The notes beneath the pieces were generated by a model. It saw nothing but the letters and a program-made list of their open reading frames with translations. It was not told the origin of the DNA and did no database searches. 9,041 bases of DNA from Rhodobacteraceae bacterium UBA3087 (GTDB taxonomy: Bacteria > Pseudomonadota > Alphaproteobacteria > Rhodobacterales > Rhodobacteraceae): NCBI GenBank assembly GCA_002367285.1, contig DFBF01000238.1, forward strand, positions 18,909 to 27,949, in the 5' to 3' direction. Numbering within the stretch: the stretch's first letter is position 1; the number at the start of each line of letters is the position of its first letter. Both the position numbers and the translations under genes were made by a program. Positions 1 to 5,808 of the stretch are shown here, piece after piece.

Positions 1-483
1 CGTCATGTCATGGGCGTCATCCCAGGTGACGGTGGCATAGGCCGGTTCTGTCCCGTTCAGCCCATCGCCCACCAGTTGGCGCAGGATGGTCAGTTGTACG
101 GATTGGCGGTCCTTGTGGTCGGCCACGGCATCATTCGATGCCATGACGGTCGCGCCCTGGGCCTGCCAGTATCCGTTGCCCAGCCAGCGGTGGTCCTGGC
201 CGCCGGAATTGATCACATGGGTGACCGGTTGATCAGTGACGGTGCGGATTACCTTATGCAGCTCCTCGGCGGCTTGCCAGCCTGCACCTGCGTCGATCAG
301 GACCGCGCCGTCTTGCGTCACCACAAGGCCGAAGGTCGCGTTGTTGCCCAGGTTTTCCGGGTCGCGTTGGGACAGCGGGCCGACGATGGCATAGACGTTT
401 TCGGCCACCTGTTCGACGCGCAGAACTTGCGCAAGGGCGGGATGGCACAGAAGGGTCAGTAGGGCAGCAAGGGCAAGACGCAT
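1..483 (-). CDS. Exported metallo-beta-lactamase-fold protein with degenerate metal motif (partial, C-terminus outside window)
   Basis: The frame is open from an ATG at 483 to the window edge, giving 161 visible residues. A CCGGAG Shine-Dalgarno lies about 8 bases before the ATG. Residues 1-18 form a signal peptide (short basic start, Leu/Ala-rich core, ALA before Q19), so export to the periplasm is likely. The next part looks like the start of an MBL fold: a VYAIVGP strand at 30-36, NNATFGLVVTQDGAVLIDAG at 47-66, and the THVINSGG strand at 88-95. In active MBL hydrolases the following loop reads HxHxDH; here residues 92-103 are NSGGQDHRWLGN, so the usual first two histidines are missing and only one D-H pair remains. 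The closest style I know is the SoxH/quinoprotein-relay branch of MBL proteins. Catalysis is therefore uncertain, and the C-terminal metal ligands cannot be seen. It lies 74 bases downstream of rsgA on the same strand and may be cotranscribed with it. Confidence 0.8.
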   Translation of the reverse strand, partial: MRLALAALLTLLCHPALAQVLRVEQVAENVYAIVGPLSQRDPENLGNNATFGLVVTQDGAVLIDAGAGWQAAEELHKVIRTVTDQPVTHVINSGGQDHRWLGNGYWQAQGATVMASNDAVADHKDRQSVQLTILRQLVGDGLNGTEPAYATVTWDDAHDMT

Positions 484-557
484 GGGGCGGGCTCCGGTTG
501 TTGGGTTCAGTCATCCTATCGAAGACCGCCCCGCCTGCCCATGGGCAGGTTGTCGCG

Positions 558-1586
558 TCAGCGGCCTTTGCGTTTTTTCGCGTCTTTCTGGGTCACGTGG
601 ATGAACTTGCCAAAGGCTTTGCCGCGCGCGCGGCTTTCGGCGATGCTCTCGGTGTTGCGATTGTCCTCGGCCAACAGCTTGCGCCAGCGGTCCAGGCGTT
701 CGGGGGCCAGTTCGCCCGAGGCCAAGGCCGCTTTGATGGCACAGCCCGGTTCACTGTCATGACCGCAATCGGTGAATTTACACTGTCCGGCCAGCGTGAC
801 GATGTCGTCATAGAGCACGTCAATGCCTTCGCTGCTTTCTTCCAAACGCAGCGCCCGCATGCCGGGTGTGTCGATGATCCAGCCGCCGTTTGCCATGCGG
901 CGCAGGGTGCGCGAGGTGGTCACGTGACGTCCCCGTGCGTCGTCTTCGCGGATCGCACCTGTCGCGGCTTCGGCCCCGGTCAGCCCGTTGGTCAGCGTGG
1001 TTTTGCCCACACCAGATGACCCCAGCAAAGCCGCCGTCTGGCCGGGTTTCACCCAAGCCGCCACCTTGGCGATATCATCCGCGTCTTTCGCGTTCACGCA
1101 CAGGACCGGCATGGTCACGTCCAGCGCCTGGGCGTCACGTTCATAGCTGCCAATGTCGTCCGTCATGTCGGCCTTGGTCAGGATCATCACGGGGTATGCG
1201 CCCGCGTCATGGGCCAGGGCCATATAGCGTTCCAGCCGCGCGGTGTTGAAATCCGCGTTGCAGCTGGTGACGATGAACAGCGTGTCGACATTGGCCGCGA
1301 TCAGCTGGACTTTCGCTTCGCGCCCCGCCGCGCGTCGGTGCAGGATCGACTGGCGGTCCAGCAACGCGCGCACCAGGAACTGTTCGTCTGCCAGCACCCA
1401 GTCGCCCACGGCGAAATCGCCGGACGAGGCCCCCGGGGTCAGCAGGGTTTGCGGCCCATTCGCACCAAGGGCGGTCATCCGATCCCGGTGAATTTCACTG
1501 ATGCGATAGGGGGTCAGATCGGTTGCGTCGGGCATTTGCGTGGCGAAGTGGTTGGACCATCCAAGGTCCTTCAGAATATCTGTCAT
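558..1586 (-). CDS. rsgA: Small ribosomal subunit biogenesis GTPase RsgA (YjeQ family)
   Basis: This 342-residue protein is close to the E. coli length (about 350). RsgA is a circularly permuted GTPase that binds the 30S subunit late in assembly and checks the decoding site; GTP hydrolysis is stimulated by the ribosome. Residues 1-90 are the OB-fold region. The G motifs occur in the permuted order of the family: G4 as TKAD at 137-140 (T in place of the usual N of NKxD), the P-loop GSSGVGKTT at 189-197, the G2 region RHVTTSRTL at 220-228, and G3 DTPG at 239-242. The C-terminal zinc knuckle C269-x4-C274-x-H276-x5-C282 has the family spacing. The tail is basic (KKRKGR), as suits rRNA binding. 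The ATG at 1586 has only a weak Shine-Dalgarno (CAGG). The MBL protein follows 74 bases downstream. Confidence 0.96.
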   Translation of the reverse strand: MTDILKDLGWSNHFATQMPDATDLTPYRISEIHRDRMTALGANGPQTLLTPGASSGDFAVGDWVLADEQFLVRALLDRQSILHRRAAGREAKVQLIAANVDTLFIVTSCNADFNTARLERYMALAHDAGAYPVMILTKADMTDDIGSYERDAQALDVTMPVLCVNAKDADDIAKVAAWVKPGQTAALLGSSGVGKTTLTNGLTGAEAATGAIREDDARGRHVTTSRTLRRMANGGWIIDTPGMRALRLEESSEGIDVLYDDIVTLAGQCKFTDCGHDSEPGCAIKAALASGELAPERLDRWRKLLAEDNRNTESIAESRARGKAFGKFIHVTQKDAKKRKGR

Positions 1587-1676
1587 TGGGCTGCCTGTTT
1601 TGCGATCGCAATATCAACCGCTGCGCGGACGCGGCACCGGAGGAGAGATTTCAGGCAGAAAATGGGAATACCCCGT

Positions 1677-1715
1677 TCAGAAACGGCCTGCCCGAAGGGC
1701 GGTGATGACAGTCAT
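1677..1715 (-). CDS. Possible 12-codon small ORF or leader peptide ahead of rsgA
   Basis: An ATG at 1715 is preceded, after five T bases, by GGGAGGGA (1721-1728 on the minus strand), the best ribosome binding site in the window. The ORF encodes MTVITALRAGRF and ends with TGA. Two small hairpins lie in it or across its end: GCCC-TTC-GGGC at 1690-1700 and CCGTT-TCTG-AACGG at 1673-1686, which covers the stop codon. It ends 90 bases before the rsgA start. The peptide matches nothing I recognise. It could be a leader peptide that couples translation to rsgA expression, a free small protein, or chance. The call rests only on the Shine-Dalgarno quality and position. Confidence 0.3.
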   Translation of the reverse strand: MTVITALRAGRF

Positions 1716-1813
1716 AAAAATCCCTCCCGGCTGCTGCTTTGAGCGTTGGGGCCAAAGGGCCCGAGGTTTCTTGCATTTGGCTTTCGTTGCTTTGGAACAT
1801 AGCAACTGTCGCC

Positions 1814-1836
1814 CATCGAAAACAGGGTTTTCGATG
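1814..1836 (-). terminator. Hairpin behind the SRP RNA, possible terminator or 3'-end signal
   Basis: CATCGAAAAC pairs perfectly with GTTTTCGATG across a 3-base loop, a 10-bp stem that begins 3 bases after the mature 3' end of ffs. No run of T follows on either strand, so it is not a classical intrinsic terminator. It could still pause RNA polymerase or mark the 3' end for processing. Confidence 0.45.
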
Positions 1837-1839
1837 TAG

Positions 1840-1937
1840 GTGAGAGGCTGGACATCGACCCAAGCGGGGCTCGTTGTGGCTGCTTCCTTCCGGATCTGAC
1901 CAGGTTGGCGAGGCGCTTGCCCGCGCCAACCTCTCAC
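1840..1937 (-). ncRNA. ffs: Signal recognition particle RNA, 4.5S small bacterial type
   Basis: The minus strand carries the near-invariant SRP core CTGGTCAGATCCGGAAGG followed by AAGCAGCC. This is the Ffh-binding domain: a GGAA tetraloop (1888-1891) closed by UCC/GGA, with the symmetric and asymmetric loops below it. The ends close the long hairpin: GTGAGAGGTTGG at the 5' end pairs over all 12 positions (one G-U) with CCAGCCTCTCAC at the 3' end. The resulting RNA of about 98 nt matches the small bacterial SRP RNA, which lacks the Alu domain. With Ffh and FtsY it delivers nascent membrane proteins to the translocon. The exact ends are inferred from the terminal stem. It starts 37 bases after the cpdB stop codon and has its own promoter. 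Confidence 0.96.
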
Positions 1938-1942
1938 GGCTG

Positions 1943-1971
1943 CATATAGGCGGGATTGTGCGGGGATGCAA
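1943..1971 (-). promoter_or_regulatory. Sigma70-type promoter of ffs
   Basis: On the minus strand, TTGCAT (1971-1966) and TATATG (1948-1943) are separated by exactly 17 bases. The -10 box ends about 6 bases before the predicted 5' end of the SRP RNA. This is the best promoter match in the window and suits a strongly expressed stable RNA. The -35 box begins 3 bases after the TGA of cpdB, so the promoter fills the whole intergenic gap. Confidence 0.7.
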
Positions 1972-1974
1972 GGA

Positions 1975-3954
1975 TCAGAACGTCAGGCGATAGCGGCGAA
2001 ATCCGCTGGGCAGGATGTCCAGGGGCGCGATGTCCAGATTTGGCAGGTCGGGCAGGGCGGATGCCGCTGACGGGGCGCAATCGAACAGGGCAGTGACCCC
2101 CCGTGGCCCGGACAGATGCCAATGCCGTTGGGGGTCCAAATCAATGACCGACCGGGCCTGCACATGGTCGTGCAGAATGTCGCGAATGCAATCCCCCGAT
2201 CGGATCACCGGCACGCTGTCATGCACATCGGGATAGCGCCCGCCACCCGAGGCCCGAAACCCGTTGGTCGCCAGAATGAATGCATCGGTGTCCTGAACGG
2301 GGCTGCCGTCATGACACAGGTCGCGAATGCGGCCGGGGCTGGGCGTGTGGGCCGGCGGCACAGGCAGGCCGCGCGGGGTGAACAGGGCGGGCTGGCCCAG
2401 GTCGATGCGATAATTGACCCCGAAAACCGTTTCGAACAGATAGCAGGGCGTGACCTGGTCGATCAGCAGATGTTCGTCCTGTCCCGGCAGGATCTGTTGA
2501 AACACCGAGGCCGCCCGTTCAAGCCACGAGCGCAAGCTGCGCCCGGTAATGCGAAACGCGACCAAGTCGTTGGGATACAGGTACAGATCGGCCAGGCCCC
2601 GCATCGAAATCTCGCCAACAGAGATGTTGGTATAGTGGTCCGGTCCGCTGAGGCCGCCACATTTGAAGGCCGAGGTCGATGACAGAACCGGCAGGTCCGC
2701 ATAGGCTCCGCCCTGTATGGCGGCGGACACGAAATCCCGTTGGGCCAATTGCACCAACTGCACGGCCGGGCTGGGGGTCAGAACCGAAAAATAGCTATGC
2801 AGGGGGCGCGTCGTTTCACCGACAGGCTGACGGACCACGTGCAAGGTGCGGTCGTGCTGGGGGGTGACCAGTTGGGCGATTTCCGGGGCCGAGGAGACCT
2901 TGGCGTTGACCGCTCCCGCGTTGTCGCGGTCATAGATCGGGCGGGCTTCGACACGGGTGCAGCGTACCTGGACGGGGGCAGGGTCGCGGGCTGTGTCGTC
3001 GCCGGACAGGGTGACATCGACCAATCCCAGGTGCGAGCCCCAGAACCCGGGGATCACGACCGGGACCCCGTTGATTGTGCCCTTTTGCGCATTGATATTC
3101 GGGGTGCTGTCGACCATGTCGCCCGGAAAAACCTGATGGCCGTGCCCGCCGACAATAACGTCGATGCCGGGCACATTACTAAGCGGGACAATGGCGTTTT
3201 CCATGCCGGTTGTGTGTGGCTGTTCACCAATGCCGGAATGGGCCAGGGCGATGATCACATCAACCCCTTCGGCCCGCATGCGGGGGACCTCGCGGCGTGC
3301 CGTTTCGACAATGTCTGGCACAACCAAAGGCCCAATTCCAGGGCCGCGAGGGCGCAGAGAGTTGGGCGGCAGGAAGCCGATGACACCGATCCGCACAGGG
3401 TGCGTCACGCCCTGTTCATCGACCAGCGTCCGCTTCAGGATCACATGTGGCTGTGTGAAGGACAAAGCCGTCTGGGTGACCGGGGCGTCGCCTTCTTTTT
3501 CTAGGTGAAGATTGGCCAACACATGGGGAAACGCAGCATCCCGGAGCACATCCCGTAGAAAATCAGCGCCATGGTCGAAATCGTGATTTCCCAGCGTGGC
3601 GGCGTCATAGTGCAAGGCGTTCATGGCGGCGATCATCGGGTGGATTTCTGACAGATGCGGCTGGCCGGACTGCATGGCGCGACGTAGAATGTCGTCGCCC
3701 ATCGGGGTCCCATTCATAAAATCGCCATTGTCCAACAGAATGCTGTTGTGCACCTCGGCGCGGGCCTGTTGGATCAGGGTTGCGGTGCGCGCCAATCCAC
3801 GGGTATCCGAGGGTTGATCCGTGAAATAGTCATACGGCAGCAGGTGCAAATGCATATCTGTCGTGGCCAGAATACGCAGGTTGACCTGCCAGGCCCCCGA
3901 TTTCGCCGCCAATTTTGCCCCTGGCTTTTGCGCAAACGCTTCAGGTTTTCCCAC
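1975..3954 (-). CDS. cpdB: 2',3'-cyclic-nucleotide 2'-phosphodiesterase/3'-nucleotidase, CpdB type
   Basis: This 659-residue enzyme (E. coli CpdB is about 647) opens 2',3'-cyclic nucleotides and removes the 3'-phosphate, salvaging RNA breakdown products. The N-terminal metallophosphatase domain shows all metal motifs: D33-M-H35, D75-NGD78, GNHD at 122-125, H239 in AHSG, and GGHGH at 269-273. The C-terminal nucleotide-binding domain (from about 370) has the CpdB signature HYTNISVGEISMRGLADLYL around 440-459 followed by YPNDL, then FGVNYRIDLG at 511-520 and NGFRASGGG at 564-572. The start is GTG at 3954, with AGGA 6 bases upstream; an ATG 8 bases upstream is out of frame and soon stops. Oddity: the N-terminus is charged and has no hydrophobic signal peptide, whereas E. 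coli CpdB is periplasmic. It is divergent from nudC across 216 bases. Confidence 0.93.
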   Translation of the reverse strand: MGKPEAFAQKPGAKLAAKSGAWQVNLRILATTDMHLHLLPYDYFTDQPSDTRGLARTATLIQQARAEVHNSILLDNGDFMNGTPMGDDILRRAMQSGQPHLSEIHPMIAAMNALHYDAATLGNHDFDHGADFLRDVLRDAAFPHVLANLHLEKEGDAPVTQTALSFTQPHVILKRTLVDEQGVTHPVRIGVIGFLPPNSLRPRGPGIGPLVVPDIVETARREVPRMRAEGVDVIIALAHSGIGEQPHTTGMENAIVPLSNVPGIDVIVGGHGHQVFPGDMVDSTPNINAQKGTINGVPVVIPGFWGSHLGLVDVTLSGDDTARDPAPVQVRCTRVEARPIYDRDNAGAVNAKVSSAPEIAQLVTPQHDRTLHVVRQPVGETTRPLHSYFSVLTPSPAVQLVQLAQRDFVSAAIQGGAYADLPVLSSTSAFKCGGLSGPDHYTNISVGEISMRGLADLYLYPNDLVAFRITGRSLRSWLERAASVFQQILPGQDEHLLIDQVTPCYLFETVFGVNYRIDLGQPALFTPRGLPVPPAHTPSPGRIRDLCHDGSPVQDTDAFILATNGFRASGGGRYPDVHDSVPVIRSGDCIRDILHDHVQARSVIDLDPQRHWHLSGPRGVTALFDCAPSAASALPDLPNLDIAPLDILPSGFRRYRLTF

Positions 3955-4092
3955 TGCGCATCCTATCCCATTTGTGCCACTTTGCGTGACCCTGACTCTT
4001 CTTTTTCGAACACTCTAGCCGCATCATTTCACAAGCACCAGACTTGGGTGTAAAAAACGCATCAGCACAACCAATGCGGGCATTTGTGGATT

Positions 4093-4121
4093 TTGCTGGC
4101 CCTGCCCAGTCCTGCTGCTAG
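4093..4121 (+). promoter_or_regulatory. Candidate nudC promoter
   Basis: TTGCTG (4093-4098) and TGCTAG (4116-4121) are separated by 17 bases. Transcription would start near 4128 and leave a leader of about 40 bases before the nudC ATG. The -10 box is weak. It is overlapped by a 9-base inverted repeat, reported separately. Confidence 0.3.
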
Positions 4122-4138
4122 GGTCCCGCCTGGGCAGG
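4101..4138. repeat. Inverted repeat in the cpdB-nudC divergent region
   Basis: CCTGCCCAG (4101-4109) is the exact reverse complement of CTGGGCAGG (4130-4138). The arms flank a 20-base spacer that holds the candidate -10 box of nudC. Either a protein operator or a hairpin near the start of the transcript is possible. Confidence 0.45.
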
Positions 4139-4170
4139 CAAACCCCGGAGCGGGCAGAAAAGGACACGCG

Positions 4171-5133
4171 ATGAGACATGCAGAAACCGTAACATTCGGG
4201 GGCGGAGGCCTGGACCGCGCGGCGCATCTGCGCGGCGACGCGCAAGGGCTGGTGGCCCATCTGGCCGCCCCAGAGACACGGATCGTCCCGGTCTGGCGGG
4301 GCAAACCCGCATTTCGTGGCGAGGGGACCGTCGATCTGGTGTCCGTCGCACCTGGTGACGGCCTGCTGGCCGATGCAGCTGGCGCACCGGTTTTTCTGGG
4401 TCTGGCCCGGGACCGGGCGTGGTTCGCACAGGACATTTCCACCTGGCAGCCCGATCAACCCGAGGCCGCGCCGGGGCAGTTCTTTGATGCAACCCAACAG
4501 GTTCACCCGGCGCTGGAGGGCGCCCGTTTTGCCGAATTGCGCGGTGTCATGGCGGGCCTGTCGATGTTGGACGCGGAACTGGTCGCCACGGCCAAGGCGA
4601 TTATGGGGTGGCACCGCTCGCACGGGTTCTGTTCCGCCTGCGGTGTCGCCAGCGAGGTGACCCAGGCAGGCTGGCAACGTACGTGCCCGGCCTGTGGCAC
4701 CCATCATTTCCCACGCACGGACCCGGTGGTGATCATGCTGATCACGCTGGGCAACAGCGTGTTGGTGGGGCGGTCGCCGGGCTGGCCCGAGGGCATGTAT
4801 TCCCTGCTGGCGGGCTTTCTGGAACCCGGCGAAACGGTCGAGGCCGCGGTGCGTCGCGAGGTGGTCGAAGAGGCCGGCGTGCGCGTGGGCGCGGTGGACT
4901 ATCTGGCCTCGCAACCCTGGCCTTATCCATCCTCGCTGATGATCGGTTGTCGCGGCGCGGCGCTGAGCCGCGACATCACGCTGGACCCCAATGAGCTGGA
5001 ACAGGCCATGTGGGTGACGCGCGAAGAGATGCTCGAGGCCTTCGCCGGACGCCACCCGGTCATCCAGCCTGCGCGAAATGGCGCGATTGCACATTTCCTT
5101 CTCAGAAATTGGCTTGCGGATCGCCTTGATTAA
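4171..5133 (+). CDS. nudC: NAD(H) pyrophosphatase NudC, Nudix hydrolase with zinc ribbon
   Basis: NudC cleaves NADH/NAD+ to NMN(H) plus AMP and can remove NAD caps from RNA 5' ends. The 320-residue protein has a variable N-terminal domain (about 1-145), a zinc ribbon C154-x2-C157 ... C172-x2-C175, and a catalytic Nudix box matching Gx5Ex7REUxEExGU exactly: G215, E221, R229-E230-V231, E233-E234, G236-V237. The NADH-specific motif SQPWPYPSS follows at 247-255. It is longer than E. coli NudC (257) because of the larger N-terminal domain. I chose the ATG at 4171 because AAGGA lies 5 bases before it; the open frame runs further upstream, but that stretch is proline-rich and unlike the family. The SRPBCC gene follows 54 bases downstream. 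Confidence 0.95.
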   Translation: MRHAETVTFGGGGLDRAAHLRGDAQGLVAHLAAPETRIVPVWRGKPAFRGEGTVDLVSVAPGDGLLADAAGAPVFLGLARDRAWFAQDISTWQPDQPEAAPGQFFDATQQVHPALEGARFAELRGVMAGLSMLDAELVATAKAIMGWHRSHGFCSACGVASEVTQAGWQRTCPACGTHHFPRTDPVVIMLITLGNSVLVGRSPGWPEGMYSLLAGFLEPGETVEAAVRREVVEEAGVRVGAVDYLASQPWPYPSSLMIGCRGAALSRDITLDPNELEQAMWVTREEMLEAFAGRHPVIQPARNGAIAHFLLRNWLADRLD

Positions 5134-5160
5134 GCCCAAAATTTGCGCCAAATTCGGGGC
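5134..5160 (+). repeat. Hairpin directly after the nudC stop codon
   Basis: GCCC (5134-5137) pairs with GGGC (5157-5160), and AATTTG (5140-5145) pairs with CAAATT (5149-5154) around a CGC loop, with a 2x2 mismatch between the two helices. It lies directly after the nudC TAA and 27 bases before the SRPBCC start. No T run follows. It may protect the nudC mRNA 3' end or be a protein site. Confidence 0.4.
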
Positions 5161-5187
5161 TCATAGCGAACAGAAAGATGAACAGCC

Positions 5188-5649
5188 ATGAAACTGTCCA
5201 CACGCGAAGATATAGCAGCGCCAATCGAGGCCGTTTTCCGCGAGATATCGGATTTTGACGGGTTCGAACGGGCCGCGCTGCGGCGTGGGGCCGAGGTGGT
5301 GCGCACTGACAGCCTGACGGCGGCGGGCGTTGGCATGACTTGGCGCGCGCAGTTCCCGTTTCGCAACCGCGAACGTCAGGCCGACCTCGAACTTTTGGAT
5401 CATGATGTTCCCAACGGGCTGACGTTGTTTTCCAGGATTTCGGGGGTCGAGACAACCGTGGTTGTCGAACTGGTTGCTCTGTCGCGCGTGCGCACGCGCA
5501 TGAATATGTCGATCGACTTGAAACCCAAATCGATCCCGGCCCGTCTGATGATCCAGTCTCTGAAACTGGCCAAGACGAACATGACCAAACGGTTCCACCG
5601 TCGGGTCGCCGATTTCTCCGCCGACATCGAAGACCGCCACTCGGCCTGA
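5188..5649 (+). CDS. SRPBCC (START-like) family protein, function unknown
   Basis: The 153-residue protein fits a single helix-grip SRPBCC domain. The N-terminus has the typical first strand and helix pattern, with the STREDIAAPIEAVFREISDF stretch at 4-23, followed by alternating beta strands (about 35-102) and a long C-terminal helix near 119-143. Such domains bind hydrophobic ligands in a deep pocket, and members range from cyclases to lipid carriers and stress proteins; nothing here fixes the ligand. There is no signal peptide or membrane segment, so it is probably cytosolic. The ATG at 5188 has only a weak purine-rich upstream site (AGAAAGA). It follows nudC by 54 bases on the same strand and could be cotranscribed. 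A strong palindrome lies 70 bases after the stop. Confidence 0.75.
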   Translation: MKLSTREDIAAPIEAVFREISDFDGFERAALRRGAEVVRTDSLTAAGVGMTWRAQFPFRNRERQADLELLDHDVPNGLTLFSRISGVETTVVVELVALSRVRTRMNMSIDLKPKSIPARLMIQSLKLAKTNMTKRFHRRVADFSADIEDRHSA

Positions 5650-5719
5650 TCCTGTCAGTGAAACGCTGGGTCTTGCGCCCGCGAACCAGTCGCTTGCGCG
5701 ATCTGTTTTATGGTCGCGG

Positions 5720-5749
5720 TGGCGCATTTTTGCGGGCAAAAATGCGCCA
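5720..5749. terminator. Near-perfect palindrome between convergent genes, probable bidirectional terminator
   Basis: TGGCGCATTTTTGC (5720-5733) and GCAAAAATGCGCCA (5736-5749) are exact reverse complements around a GG centre. The stem is 14 bp, or 13 bp with a 4-base loop if the innermost pair opens. It lies between the SRPBCC stop (5649) and the MFS stop (5809). The T run is inside the stem instead of after it, so termination is likely but not classical. Symmetry lets it serve both strands. Confidence 0.55.
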
Positions 5750-5808
5750 TGCCCAACAAATGGCGATCCGATAGGATCAACAGTTGGCGGGAGGGGGCCG
5801 GTGGCTGA

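Larger units (their letters stand above)
1587..1839. other. Intergenic stretch between rsgA and ffs
   Basis: These 253 bases contain no large gene on either strand. They hold the hairpin behind ffs (1814-1836), an inverted repeat with 6-base arms GTTGCT/AGCAAC at 1786-1806, a GGGCCC-TTT-GGCCCC partial hairpin near 1749-1762, the 12-codon ORF at 1677-1715, and a perfect 10-base palindrome TGCGATCGCA at 1601-1610, about 15 bases upstream of the rsgA start. No convincing -35/-10 pair for rsgA was found. Confidence 0.5.

Noticed and set aside
10..462. 150-residue plus-strand frame opposite the MBL gene
   Set aside because: The minus strand gives a signal peptide and MBL-like strands with a proper ribosome binding site; the plus frame looks like no known protein.
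1601..1610. TGCGATCGCA palindrome resembling the HIP1 octamer
   Set aside because: A single copy in GC-rich DNA; HIP1 abundance is a cyanobacterial trait and nothing else here is cyanobacterial.
1651..1971. Minus-strand open frames of 86-106 residues running through the SRP RNA
   Set aside because: They cross a structured stable RNA and have no family likeness; only the short 3' ORF with its own Shine-Dalgarno was kept as a weak candidate.
2740..3504. 254-residue plus-strand frame opposite cpdB
   Set aside because: No recognisable features, and it lies fully inside the metallophosphatase and linker region of cpdB.
4024..5151. 375-residue minus-strand frame opposite nudC
   Set aside because: It mirrors the GC-rich nudC codons, has Arg/Gly/His-rich low-information content, and nudC shows complete catalytic motifs on the other strand.
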